Source of the DNA: an uncultured Bacteroidales bacterium
GTDB taxonomy: Bacteria > Bacteroidota > Bacteroidia > Bacteroidales > Paludibacteraceae
NCBI GenBank assembly: GCA_902780235.1
Contig: CACZEL010000001.1
Location: 124,001 to 188,000, forward strand
DNA: 64,000 nucleotides
Direction: 5' to 3'
Under the pieces are notes generated by a model, which saw only the letters and a list, made by a program, of their open reading frames with translations, did no database searches and was not told the origin of the DNA. Positions 34,005 through 42,668 of the stretch are shown piece after piece; position 1 is the first letter of the stretch; every line of letters begins with the position of its first letter. Position numbers and translations under genes: made by a program.

Positions 34005-36173
34005 ATGAAAAAAATCTCCCTCTTTTCAAGCTTAGCGCTGATGGTATTGATGCTGATGCCGTCGGCACACGTGTATGGAAAAGACTATCTGAGGATGTCT
34101 TTTGTGGACGCGAACGGTACACCCGTGCGCATGATAGAGACGCACGTCGGACAAGATGTCGCAGAACCATACTTGGTCATTAATCCGTCCAATGCGCAAG
34201 TACGCGTAACCTACTCGTCCTCCGATCCGTCCGTTGCCACCGTCGATATGATGAGCGGCGAGGTTACTCCGCTCTCCATCGGTGTCACCGCTATTCAGGC
34301 CACCTCGGCTGAGACGGCTGAGTATTACAGTTATTACACCACCTACAGCGTGAAGGTAGTGGCAGGTCAAGACACCACGCCGGTGATCGAGCCCACCTGC
34401 CCCGAAGCGCATTTCTACCTAAACGGTGCGCAAATAACCTCTCTGACGCTCAAAGTCGGCGAGAGCGTGAGTGTACCGATGCTGATGAGTGCAGCAGGCA
34501 GCATGCTTTCTGGCAACATCACCTTCGATCAACCCGGCATTGCATCTGTTTCGGCGGACAACATGATCCACGGCTTGGCGGAAGGTACCGCAGTGCTTTT
34601 CGTTTCCACGGTCCGCACCGCCAACGGTCAAGTGACGACTTGTAACTACCCGCTCGATATCATCGTCGAAGCGGCAGCACCGCAGAAGCAGAGCCCGGAA
34701 TTGAGCTGGAGCGACACCGTTGTCTATGCTGAATTGGGCGTACCCGTTGCAGCGCCGGTCTTGTCCAACCCGCATAACGTACCGATGAATAAGATCGAGT
34801 CGCAGAACCCCAACGTAGCAGAGGTTTCCGAAGACGGCAGCACGCTGACGATCAAGGGCGTAGGTCAGGCGCTGATCTTCGCCGAGAGTTTCGAGACCTC
34901 CGAATATTACGCGCAGAGTATCAGTTATATGGTGTACGTAAGCACGCTCGGTCTCAAGGTCAAAGGCATCAACGTCACCACCCTCAATGCGAATGACGTG
35001 TTAGGCGACGGCTCGTACAACGTCACCTTTGAGAAGGAGAGCCGCACGCTGCATCTCAATAGTTGGATCATCGATGGTACGGGTCTCACCGGTCTCGATG
35101 CCATGATCGAAGACGATGGCGCTGAGCGTCCGCTGACGATCATGCTGCAAGGCGCAAACGCTATATCGAACATCCCGACCTGCATCAAGGCTCCCGCTGT
35201 TCCCGTGATCGTCATGGGTAACTCCATGCGCGATGCCTTGAACCTGAACGCAAGTCAGGTAGCCGTCAACACGCCGTACTTCAAGATCCACCAGTGCAGC
35301 GTAAGCGCCGAAGCACCGATGGCTGCCATCAAGTTAGGCAACGAACTCGGTGTCTCCAAGAATTCCCACCTCTATGCCACCTCCACGGGTGTAGCGATCC
35401 AATGCAAGACCTTGGTGCTGGCGGAAGGCGAAGAAGGGGTAGCGATCCTGACCAACGGTGTCCGCTTCGAGATGAACAAAGGATTCCTCACCGCCAATAA
35501 CCAATACGCGAAAGAGGTCGAGATCGGTAAAGTGCCGGTAGTAGCGCCCGCTGACGAGGTCACCACGATTGATTTCACCGCTACCGATCCGGAAGGCAAT
35601 GAGACCGTGGTCTTCAGCGCTTCTGCTAACGATGGGTATAACGAACAGACCGGTCAATTGGAACTCGCCACTTCGCTCACCGATGAAGCGGTAGCACAAG
35701 CTTTGGAAGACCTCGTTCCGGGTTCGAGCGCATGGATCGACATGCTGCCGGGTTCGCTGGTATTCGACATTCCTGAAGGAGCCGGTAAGGTGCAAGTGCA
35801 TTGTATGACCCTCGCGGGCTACACGCTGCAAGTAAAACTGGAAGGCCAGGCTGTAGTCAGCATCACGCAGACGGCGCTCGGCTGGGCAGAAGTGACGTAT
35901 AACGTACCCGCTCCGATTCACGTAGTGATTTATCTGCACGCTTCCTCTTCGGCTTCTGCTCCTGCACGCATCGCAACGCACATGGAGGATGCCGTTTCTG
36001 CCGGCGCTTATATCCAAGCCGTCAAGATCGTTCCGGACAATGCGCCTACCGCTATCGAGCAAGTAAATGATCAAATGGACAAATGCGAAAATGAGAAAAT
36101 CCTCCGCAATGGTCAGATCTACATCCGTCGCGGCGAGCATCTCTACACCGTAGATGGCGCTCAGATCAAGTAA
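34005..36173 (+). CDS. Secreted protein with Ig-like repeats
   Basis: 722 residues, signal ends near SAHVYG. The first about 310 residues carry three Big_2/BACON-like Ig modules (SSDPSVATVDMMSGEVTPLS, QPGIASVSADNMIHGLAEG, NPNVAEVSEDGSTLTIKGVG). The middle (about 320-520) has beta-rich segments such as SWIIDGTGLTGLDAMIEDDG that I do not recognise. A C-terminal sandwich (about 525-690) precedes the shared signature (ILRNGQIYIRRGEHLYTVDG). An in-frame octamer array codes the Asn/Asp/Glu linker just before that tail. Function unknown; probably surface or matrix. Divergent from the 31034 gene with a back-to-back promoter. Confidence 0.75.
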   Translation: MKKISLFSSLALMVLMLMPSAHVYGKDYLRMSFVDANGTPVRMIETHVGQDVAEPYLVINPSNAQVRVTYSSSDPSVATVDMMSGEVTPLSIGVTAIQATSAETAEYYSYYTTYSVKVVAGQDTTPVIEPTCPEAHFYLNGAQITSLTLKVGESVSVPMLMSAAGSMLSGNITFDQPGIASVSADNMIHGLAEGTAVLFVSTVRTANGQVTTCNYPLDIIVEAAAPQKQSPELSWSDTVVYAELGVPVAAPVLSNPHNVPMNKIESQNPNVAEVSEDGSTLTIKGVGQALIFAESFETSEYYAQSISYMVYVSTLGLKVKGINVTTLNANDVLGDGSYNVTFEKESRTLHLNSWIIDGTGLTGLDAMIEDDGAERPLTIMLQGANAISNIPTCIKAPAVPVIVMGNSMRDALNLNASQVAVNTPYFKIHQCSVSAEAPMAAIKLGNELGVSKNSHLYATSTGVAIQCKTLVLAEGEEGVAILTNGVRFEMNKGFLTANNQYAKEVEIGKVPVVAPADEVTTIDFTATDPEGNETVVFSASANDGYNEQTGQLELATSLTDEAVAQALEDLVPGSSAWIDMLPGSLVFDIPEGAGKVQVHCMTLAGYTLQVKLEGQAVVSITQTALGWAEVTYNVPAPIHVVIYLHASSSASAPARIATHMEDAVSAGAYIQAVKIVPDNAPTAIEQVNDQMDKCENEKILRNGQIYIRRGEHLYTVDGAQIK
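36065..36104. repeat. In-frame octamer array before the C-terminal signature of the 34005 gene
   Basis: AAATGATC, AAATGGAC, AAATGCGA, AAATGAGA, then a fifth unit diverging (AAATCCTC). It encodes the hydrophilic linker VNDQMDKCENEK. Confidence 0.75.
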
Positions 36174-36179
36174 TAGCAA

Positions 36180-36277
36180 CAGCTAACAGCTAACAGCTAA
36201 GAGCTAACAGCCAACAGCTAAGAGCTAACAGCCAACAGCTAACAGCTAAGAGCTAACAGCCAACAGCTAACAGCTAA
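36180..36277. repeat. Fourteen-unit heptamer array of CAGCTAA type
   Basis: Fourteen units in perfect 7-base register, using only three words: CAGCTAA, GAGCTAA and CAGCCAA. It starts four bases after the stop codon of the 34005 gene and runs straight into the terminator. Confidence 0.95.
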
Positions 36278-36306
36278 GAGGCGGAGCATTTTGCCCCGCC
36301 TCTTTT
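36278..36306 (+). terminator. Terminator of the 34005 gene
   Basis: GAGGCGGAGC, loop ATTTT, GCCCCGCCTC with one mismatch, then TTTT. A clear intrinsic terminator on the plus strand. Confidence 0.9.
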
Positions 36307-36361
36307 ATGACTCTCAATTCCTCATTTTTACCTGTTTGCCTGCTGGTTTCCTGCTATCTCC

Positions 36362-36405
36362 AATGGATGCTCAATGGATGCTCAATGGATGCTGAATGGA
36401 TGCTC
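36362..36405. repeat. Undecamer array (AATGGATGCTC)x4
   Basis: Four 11-base units, only the third differing at its last base. It lies in the 608-base gene-free stretch between the 34005 and 36782 genes. Confidence 0.9.
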
Positions 36406-36483
36406 CACCCGACATCTACGCACTCTATAGACTCTGAAATCCCAATAATTAGGTGCAGAATATTCACCTTTCCAAATCGACTG

Positions 36484-36515
36484 CAAAGATACAACTTTTT
36501 TTTCAATTATGCAAA
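36484..36515 (-). promoter_or_regulatory. Orphan minus-strand promoter
   Basis: TTTG (36512-36515), 20-base spacer, TATCTTTG (36484-36491): exact consensus on the minus strand, but no gene of more than 14 codons lies downstream before the convergent 34005 gene. It may drive a small RNA. Confidence 0.65.
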
Positions 36516-36551
36516 TTTTTAACTCAAAATATGTATTTTTTATTCATTTTT

Positions 36552-36568
36552 TTCGAAACGTTGCGAAA
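36552..36568 (-). promoter_or_regulatory. Candidate operator, 17-base motif copy 3 (inverted)
   Basis: Minus strand TTTCGCAACGTTTCGAA; differs by one base from copy 1. A perfect palindrome GAAACGTTTC lies 9 bases further (36578 region). It is upstream of the 36782 gene promoter. Confidence 0.5.
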
Positions 36569-36699
36569 TGGGAAGTGAAACGTTTCAATGATTGTGCAAA
36601 AGTGTATAAATCAGTTGTTTAGGCTGTGCATGTTTGCGAATGCCTGTTTTTATGTTTTATAACACATTTTACGCACACGTACGTATCCTATATTTTTAG

Positions 36700-36707
36700 T
36701 AATTTTG
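36700..36707 (+). promoter_or_regulatory. -7 element of the 36782 gene
   Basis: TAATTTTG, about 75 bases upstream of the ATG at 36782. The -33 box is poor (CACG). It argues against the in-frame start at 36626, which lies upstream of it. Confidence 0.6.
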
Positions 36708-36781
36708 CGGCGTTTTTATGGGCTTTTTGCTCCGAAATACCAACCGAACAAACAATTTTAACAACAAATAATTCAAACATC

Positions 36782-39634
36782 ATGAAAAAATTATTCCTCT
36801 TAATTCCGGCATTGATCCTCTCAATGATGATGAATGCTACGAAACCCACCATCAACATTGATGGTGACAAGTCGGATTGGACTGATGTCCCGATGTTATC
36901 ACAACCAGGTACATGGCCTATGCTGAAAGTGCTCCCTGCTGCAGATGCAAGTATGGGTACCAATGCCTTAGCTTTCTTGTTGGAAGGCACAACCGATTTT
37001 GTAACAGATTGGTCTAAATATCCGGGATCTTACATCGATGCCGATAATAATTTAGCGACCAATGCTGCTGGCAGTTGGGTATATAACGACATGGGTATTG
37101 ACTATTCGGGAACTACCGGTGGCTCCAAAAACTCGCATTGGATTGATTTTGAGAAAGCTGTTTCCGGTCATGTAATTGAGATGGGTATTCCTACTTCTTT
37201 CATTGACGATTTACAAGAGACCTTTGCAATTGGTATGTATTACGGTACAGGAGGTTCGCAAGAATGGTTCTTGCCGACTCGTTCCGGCTCTGCGAATCCT
37301 GAAGTTTCCGGAAACAAAGGATTCATCTACAAAAGCCGTCCTTATACCAAGTTGCCGGGTGTTTTAACTGCTTCCAACGCATTTGCTCACCAAAGTATTG
37401 GCGAGTGCACCGAATATGTAGATTTCGGTCTTCGTGACAATGGTAACGACACCGCTCGTTGGGCTGCATTCCCATTTGAACTGACGACTCCTGCAAAATT
37501 CGACTTGACAGTAAACGCTATTTCTTCCAACTCTTGGTCATTCGAGTTCTGGGTTGTTGATGTAGCCACAAATGAGGTAGTTCAACATATTGACAATTCC
37601 GGTGATATTTCTTCTTCAAAAACTGCTATAAAAATGGGTGTATTGGACTTAACGTCCGTTCCTGCCGGCAAATATATGCTCAAGGTTAAGAATAAAACCC
37701 GTTATTCAAAAGTTAAATTGTATAAAATCATCCTCACTCCTCAAGATGGTGTTGTTTCCAATCTGCCGTGCACATTAGTTCCGCAAAAAGCAACAATGAC
37801 ATCAAAAAGCTATATTGATGCTTTAGGTGATGTAGATACTATCAGATTTTATAGTCCCATATTAAGTCAAGAAGTAAAATGGAAAGTTAACGTAGCTGCA
37901 AAGAGACCATATCAGTTTACCGCCAATACGTTCAACAAATATGGTCACAACTATAAAATCACTATCTTGAACGAGGATGAAAGTCAAGTCATTCAATCCT
38001 ACCAAGAGAAAGAGGGCACTGGCGTTAATTACAAAACCGGACATGTCCGTGTAAAGACTCCGACTTATGAATTAGCTCCTGCTAATTATGTCATTAAGAT
38101 ACAAAACTTAGTGGATGCAGATGGTGGCAGACTTACTTCCATTGAAACCAATGGTTCTCTCATCTATATCCCTGATACTTTAAAACCGACTGATGCTATA
38201 TTAAGTGATAGTGCCGGCGTTGTATTCGGAGATCCGAATTACATCAATTTCAAATACATCGGCTCACACAAATACAACAACACAGAGTGGGCAAAATGGT
38301 ACATTAACGTAGATAAAGATGGATACTATGCTTTCACACTGAATGCAAATAGCACTAACAGTCATTCGTATCTGCTTTCCGTTCTCCACACGAACGAAAG
38401 TTTAGTTGAAAGCTATCCGCTGGCAGGTTCTTCTGCAACTCCGATGTCGAAAACCACTGATAAACTTTGGTTAACAGAGGGCGAGTACTTGATTAAAGTA
38501 GAGAACACTGTAGAATGGTCTGAAGGTGTAGTAACAAGCGTCATTGCAAAATACGAAGGCGGTGCAGTTACGACTCTTCCGGGAGAACTCCTTGGTGAGG
38601 ATGCTGTCATTTACGACAATGGTAAACTGAAAATGACTCATGATGAAAACGGAGATTTGAAATACGGTGACAATAGTCAACCTCGTGGCGAATATGCGGA
38701 TTGGAGTATCCATGTCAATGCGGATTGCAAGTTAACTGTTAGTTTCAATCTCACTCCTGCCAGCACTTCCGGTCACGAATTCCTTGTAGAATTACGTAAT
38801 AATGTTGGCAAAATCGATTCTGTAGAGGAAACAGAACTTACTAAATATTTGGATGTTCCTGCTGCAGGCGATTATACAATTCGCTTGATTAACCGTACAC
38901 AATGGTCGTCTGCTATTCTTCATAGCGTCACCTTCACTCCGTACGTTGCTCCGGCAGCTCTTGAGATTAACGAGGCAGCTACAGACAACAGCGCATGGGT
39001 AGCAAACGTAGGCGGTGCGGCAGCTAATGTACAACTCATCCGTACCTTCAAGGGCGGTGTATATAACAGTATCTGCGTTCCGTTTGAGGCTCCATTGAGC
39101 AAGATCAAAGCTGCTTTCGGTGATGATGTTGAACTGCTATACTTGGAGGATGCTAATATGTCGGGCGACATTTTGAACCTTGTATTCGCTAACGCTCCTG
39201 ACTTCTATCAAGGCACTCCGTACCTCATCAAACCGTCTACCGACGTCGTTAATCCGGAATTTGCGAATGTCAACCTGCTCGCAGCAGAGGCTGCTTCCAC
39301 CAGCCACACCGGATGGCCTGCAAGTTTCAAAGGTACGTTCATTAAGCAAGACATTGATGCTGACCCGAACAACCTCTATCTCGGAACGGATAACAAGTTG
39401 TACTTCTCGAACAACGATGTAACGATCAAGGGTCTGCGTGCTTACTTCCATGTAAACATTTCGAACGCGCAACAAGTGATCAAGCACGCACGTATCATGA
39501 AGGGTACGCAAGTGCTCACCGATGTAGAGCTCGTTGAGACGGAGAACAATGCTGTCAAGAGCATTGAGAACGGTCAACTCATCATCACCATCGACGGTGT
39601 ACGTTACAACGTAATGGGTGCAAAAATCCAATAA
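36782..39634 (+). CDS. Secreted multi-sandwich protein with an N-terminal CBM9/DOMON-like domain
   Basis: 950 residues from MKKLFLLIPALILSMMMNA at 36782, downstream of the promoter. The first module (TINIDGDKSDWTDVPML) resembles CBM9/DOMON domains. Four related beta-sandwich modules follow, each of about 130 residues and starting with LPG or LPC or IPD, with SSNSWSFEFWVVD, KYGHNYKITILN, STNSHSYLLSVLH and STSGHEFLVELR at equivalent positions. A further domain (SICVPFEAPL, GTPYLIKPS) precedes the shared tail (IENGQLIITIDGVRYNVMG). Function unknown; probably a surface protein. Base composition is AT-rich up to about 38.9 kb and then GC-rich like its neighbours. Confidence 0.75.
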   Translation: MKKLFLLIPALILSMMMNATKPTINIDGDKSDWTDVPMLSQPGTWPMLKVLPAADASMGTNALAFLLEGTTDFVTDWSKYPGSYIDADNNLATNAAGSWVYNDMGIDYSGTTGGSKNSHWIDFEKAVSGHVIEMGIPTSFIDDLQETFAIGMYYGTGGSQEWFLPTRSGSANPEVSGNKGFIYKSRPYTKLPGVLTASNAFAHQSIGECTEYVDFGLRDNGNDTARWAAFPFELTTPAKFDLTVNAISSNSWSFEFWVVDVATNEVVQHIDNSGDISSSKTAIKMGVLDLTSVPAGKYMLKVKNKTRYSKVKLYKIILTPQDGVVSNLPCTLVPQKATMTSKSYIDALGDVDTIRFYSPILSQEVKWKVNVAAKRPYQFTANTFNKYGHNYKITILNEDESQVIQSYQEKEGTGVNYKTGHVRVKTPTYELAPANYVIKIQNLVDADGGRLTSIETNGSLIYIPDTLKPTDAILSDSAGVVFGDPNYINFKYIGSHKYNNTEWAKWYINVDKDGYYAFTLNANSTNSHSYLLSVLHTNESLVESYPLAGSSATPMSKTTDKLWLTEGEYLIKVENTVEWSEGVVTSVIAKYEGGAVTTLPGELLGEDAVIYDNGKLKMTHDENGDLKYGDNSQPRGEYADWSIHVNADCKLTVSFNLTPASTSGHEFLVELRNNVGKIDSVEETELTKYLDVPAAGDYTIRLINRTQWSSAILHSVTFTPYVAPAALEINEAATDNSAWVANVGGAAANVQLIRTFKGGVYNSICVPFEAPLSKIKAAFGDDVELLYLEDANMSGDILNLVFANAPDFYQGTPYLIKPSTDVVNPEFANVNLLAAEAASTSHTGWPASFKGTFIKQDIDADPNNLYLGTDNKLYFSNNDVTIKGLRAYFHVNISNAQQVIKHARIMKGTQVLTDVELVETENNAVKSIENGQLIITIDGVRYNVMGAKIQ

Positions 39635-39654
39635 CCTCTAAATACTACACGAAT

Positions 39655-39786
39655 ATGAAAAAGAACTATATGATACCAAGTACAACAACCGTTGCAATTC
39701 AATCCGGTTTTGTATGCCAAGTTGGCTCCGTTCAAGGTGGAACATTAGGTTACGGCGGTAACGAAGACACCATTGACCCGAACTAA
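39655..39786 (+). CDS. 43-residue peptide, MKKxYxxP type
   Basis: Short open frame with ATG at 39655 and TAA at 39786: begins MKKNYMIPSTTTVAIQSG, has a single Cys (FVCQVGS), then a Gly-rich, acidic tail (GGTLGYGGNEDTIDPN). No signal peptide. It sits 20 bases after the 36782 gene and 15 before the 39802 gene, all same strand, so it is probably co-transcribed. Small Bacteroidales peptides beginning MKKxYxxP and ending in a glycine/acid-rich tail are widespread beside secreted-protein genes, and their function is unknown. A chance frame is possible, but the tight fit in the spacer argues for a gene. Confidence 0.6.
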   Translation: MKKNYMIPSTTTVAIQSGFVCQVGSVQGGTLGYGGNEDTIDPN

Positions 39787-39801
39787 AAATCTCATAGGAT
39801 T

Positions 39802-42072
39802 ATGAAACGCGTCAGTTTCATCCTATTCGGCATGCTCCTGGGCACGATAGTGCTCAGGGGCGCTGTTATTCAGGTGGCACCCGGATCGGGAACGATCCAG
39901 ACAGCAGTGAATAACGCATCTGCCGGCGACGTGTTGATGCTCACCAACGGCACGTATAACGAGGTAGCCGTCAAGCCTTTGGTAGCCCTCACGCTCCAAG
40001 CGGCTGAGGGCACGCAGCCTGTACTCAAACTCTCCAGCCGTATGGAGGCGAAAGCCGATCTGACGATCGATGGTATCGACCTGCAGAGCGCCGGAGAAGC
40101 GATCCGTATGTTACCCGGCGAGCAGCCGTACGACGTCACGGTACGCAACAGCACGCTCAGCGGATGCCCAAGTTATTTCATTCGTGCCTATACGACCACC
40201 GAAGAGCGTCCGTACATCAATAGTCTGACGGTAGATAACTGCCTCTTCCGCATGGGTAGCGAGAGACAGAACAACACACGCGCTATTGCGGCAACGAAGA
40301 TGATGAACCAACTGAAGAGCCTCAGCGTTTCGAACAGCACGTTCGATGGCGGCATCAACGGTACCGGACGAATGATATATCTGCATCCGGGCGAAGGTAT
40401 CGAAGAGCCCATGACGCCCGAAGGAACGGTCACGATCGACCGCTGCACCTTCTATAATAGCGCGGACACGCGCGGGGTCTATCTGGCGAACATCAACAGC
40501 GCGCAGGTGAGCAACTGTATCTTCCTGAACGCCGAGCAGCGTCCGGGTTCTGCCAGTTATGCGCTCTACGGCACCGAGTCCGTCATTCGCAACAGCCTTG
40601 CCGGCTACGCGCCGATCAAGACCTCGACGGGTGCAACTGCTATCGCTTGCATCAACCGTAACCCCTATTTCGTGGATGCGGCGAACGGCAATTTCCAATT
40701 GGCTTCCAATAGTCCGGCGGTCAATGCCGGAACGGACGGCAGCACGATCGGTGACCCGCGTTGGGGCGTCTCCGACGAACCGCATAACACAGATAACGAT
40801 CCGTACGAACCCTATAAGATGCCCTACTCGATGGCTCCAACAACGAACTCGGTCAAGGTTCTTTGGCAGATGAACGAAGAGACCGAAGCCACCGAGGCAC
40901 TCGTGCTCTACGGTACAGACTCGACGAACCTTGATCAGCAGATCCGCACGGCAGACGGTTGGAATGTAGCCGAAGAAGGATACGTGCATGTGGTGACCTT
41001 GACCGACCTGCAACCCAACACGCGCTATTACTTCACCGTAGGAGCATCTGAGACCCGCCGTTGTCCGAAGATCAGTTGGACCAAGACCGCACCCGAAGAG
41101 GGAACGGCGTACCGGATCTTCACCATCAGCGATATCCACGGCAATGCGTGCAAGAACTGGTCGAACATGCAGGATTTCATATGCAATCTCAACTGCGATG
41201 TGGCCTTCATGAACGGCGATTTCGTGAGCAGCAAAGGCGATGACCGCCGTTGGAACGAGTACTACTTCACCCCGGGTGAGAAATTCCTCGGTCAAGTACC
41301 CGTCATGTCGTCCGTAGGAAACCACGAGACAGGCGATCCGTTCACTTTCCGCTGGTCGTCGTACTACGACTATTTCCATCAGTTTAGTCATGAGGGACCC
41401 TCCGAAGGCGACACGATCGACCCGCGAGGCGAAGCGTATTTCCATTTCGTCTATGGCAATGCAGACGTCATCATGCTCAATATCAACGGCGATCCCTCCA
41501 GCCCGCAGTTTCTGCCCGGCAGCCGTCAGTACGCATGGACCGATTCGATCCTGGGCACTTGCGATCATACGTGGATCATCGTTTGTCACCACGTAGGCAT
41601 CCATACCAGCGGTTATCACGGACAGTGGGCTGCCGAACCGAGGCAGATGGGTACCTTGCTCGAGAAATATGCGGCGCAAGGCAAACATATCATCTCCCTC
41701 TCCGGCGATGACCACTCGTTTGAGCACCTCTACAAGGACGGCGTTCACTACGTGCGCCCGGGATGCGGACGAGATGCCAACTATGACCAGCAGACCAAAC
41801 TGAAGGATGCCCAATATACGATTTTCTACCGCCGTGTATCGTGTTTCTCGACGCTCGACATGGAAGCGGATGCCTCCGCGATCCATCTGACCGCCTATGA
41901 CTCCATCGGAACAGTGTTCTATCAGTATGACTTCAGTCTGGACACTTGGGGCATTCCCTATACCCCGGACAACAAGGCACAAATAACGCCGTATAAGTTC
42001 TTCCACAACGGGTCGATCTATATACGGCGCTCAGAAGATGCCTATACGATGTTAGGTTCGAAAGTGAAATAA
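39802..42072 (+). CDS. Secreted beta-helix / metallophosphoesterase fusion
   Basis: 756 residues, signal ends near VLRGA. A DUF4957-like beta-helix (about 20-320: GTYNEVAVKPLVALTLQA, VTIDRCTFYN, AQVSNCIFLN, NPYFVDAANGNFQL) is followed by an FN3/PAP-type sandwich (NSVKVLWQMNEETEATEA, LTDLQPNTRYYFTVGA) and a phosphoesterase with FTISDIHG, MNGDFVSS, VGNHET, VCHHVG and SGDDHSFEH. The last motif is GDDH instead of the GHDH seen in the 18529 cluster. The tail (FFHNGSIYIRRSEDAYTMLG) is the shared signature. It is a distant relative of the minus-strand trio, not a recent copy. Substrate unknown. Confidence 0.83.
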   Translation: MKRVSFILFGMLLGTIVLRGAVIQVAPGSGTIQTAVNNASAGDVLMLTNGTYNEVAVKPLVALTLQAAEGTQPVLKLSSRMEAKADLTIDGIDLQSAGEAIRMLPGEQPYDVTVRNSTLSGCPSYFIRAYTTTEERPYINSLTVDNCLFRMGSERQNNTRAIAATKMMNQLKSLSVSNSTFDGGINGTGRMIYLHPGEGIEEPMTPEGTVTIDRCTFYNSADTRGVYLANINSAQVSNCIFLNAEQRPGSASYALYGTESVIRNSLAGYAPIKTSTGATAIACINRNPYFVDAANGNFQLASNSPAVNAGTDGSTIGDPRWGVSDEPHNTDNDPYEPYKMPYSMAPTTNSVKVLWQMNEETEATEALVLYGTDSTNLDQQIRTADGWNVAEEGYVHVVTLTDLQPNTRYYFTVGASETRRCPKISWTKTAPEEGTAYRIFTISDIHGNACKNWSNMQDFICNLNCDVAFMNGDFVSSKGDDRRWNEYYFTPGEKFLGQVPVMSSVGNHETGDPFTFRWSSYYDYFHQFSHEGPSEGDTIDPRGEAYFHFVYGNADVIMLNINGDPSSPQFLPGSRQYAWTDSILGTCDHTWIIVCHHVGIHTSGYHGQWAAEPRQMGTLLEKYAAQGKHIISLSGDDHSFEHLYKDGVHYVRPGCGRDANYDQQTKLKDAQYTIFYRRVSCFSTLDMEADASAIHLTAYDSIGTVFYQYDFSLDTWGIPYTPDNKAQITPYKFFHNGSIYIRRSEDAYTMLGSKVK

Positions 42073-42073
42073 A

Positions 42074-42101
42074 CCTTTCACTTTTCACCTTTCATCTTTC
42101 A
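42074..42101. repeat. Heptamer array (CCTTTCA)x4
   Basis: CCTTTCA, CTTTTCA, CCTTTCA, TCTTTCA between the two convergent stop codons of the 39802 and 42099 genes. The same word occurs in frame at 54151. Confidence 0.85.
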
Positions 42102-42668
42102 ATTTAATACTATTTCTCCGAAGAACTGCGGACAATGGAAGTCCGGTTTCGGTAAATCAATCGGCCGCCAACTCAAAAAGTGCGGCCGTTTGGTTTTATC
42201 GGCGCATTTGTAAAAATTGGCTTTTAGCTTTTGGCCTTTGGCTATTGGCTTTTGGAAAATGAGATCCAAGGGGATTTTCTCTTCTACCGTCCATTCGAAC
42301 AGACCGTCTTTCTCTTCGAACGCCTCTCTGGGGAAGGAGCACTTGCGCTCGATACGCGCCATCTGTTCCGGCGTAAAAGGTACGACATCCTCTGCTCTAC
42401 CCTTGCGACGGCTACCGACCATCGCGCCGATACAGTTGCATTCGAAATTGCAGTACGTATCCTCGCCCGGCACTTGGCAGAAGAACTCCACGCACGAGTC
42501 TTCCCACACCGGTCCCTGATCTTCGGTCGTCACAGCCCGCAGTTGCTCGCCTTTCACATGCCATTTCAGTAACAGCCAATCTTGGCTGTTCGATACTTCC
42601 ACCGTCACCTCCGGACACTCCGGAAACGCCTCCGGCCAATTGACGTTATCAATAGATAGATTTACCAT
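42099..42668 (-). CDS. Carbohydrate-binding family 9-like (DOMON) protein
   Basis: 189 residues, no signal peptide visible. DSCVEFFCQVPGEDTYCNFECN and WTVEEKIPLDLIF, then FYKCADKTKRPHFLSWRPID, are typical of the CBM9-like proteins common in Bacteroides. Small stand-alone members are annotated as carbohydrate binders without a known ligand. The C-terminal half includes an in-frame heptamer array coding KPIAKGQKLKANF. It lies 30 bases after the NahK-like gene, in the same direction, so they form an operon. Confidence 0.75.
   Translation of the reverse strand: MVNLSIDNVNWPEAFPECPEVTVEVSNSQDWLLLKWHVKGEQLRAVTTEDQGPVWEDSCVEFFCQVPGEDTYCNFECNCIGAMVGSRRKGRAEDVVPFTPEQMARIERKCSFPREAFEEKDGLFEWTVEEKIPLDLIFQKPIAKGQKLKANFYKCADKTKRPHFLSWRPIDLPKPDFHCPQFFGEIVLN
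42217..42251. repeat. In-frame heptamer array (TTGGCTT)x5
   Basis: TTGGCTT, TTAGCTT, TTGGCCT, TTGGCTA, TTGGCTT inside the CBM9-like gene, followed by TTGGAAA. Confidence 0.85.

Noticed and set aside
36278..36302. Terminator for the orphan minus-strand promoter
   Set aside because: On the minus strand the hairpin is followed by only two T residues, so the end of that transcript is unknown.
36180..36405. CRISPR array
   Set aside because: Units are 7 and 11 bases without spacers, and no cas genes are present.
36340..36480. Small protein on the minus strand after the orphan promoter
   Set aside because: The longest frame is about 14 codons through the repeat, with no sign of selection.
36626..36781. 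Upstream start for the 36782 gene
   Set aside because: The extra 52 codons include no signal and lie upstream of or across the likely promoter (TAATTTTG at 36700).
40111..42006. Minus-strand open frame of 631 codons opposite the 39802 gene
   Set aside because: The plus strand carries intact phosphoesterase motifs and a signal peptide; the antisense frame has none.
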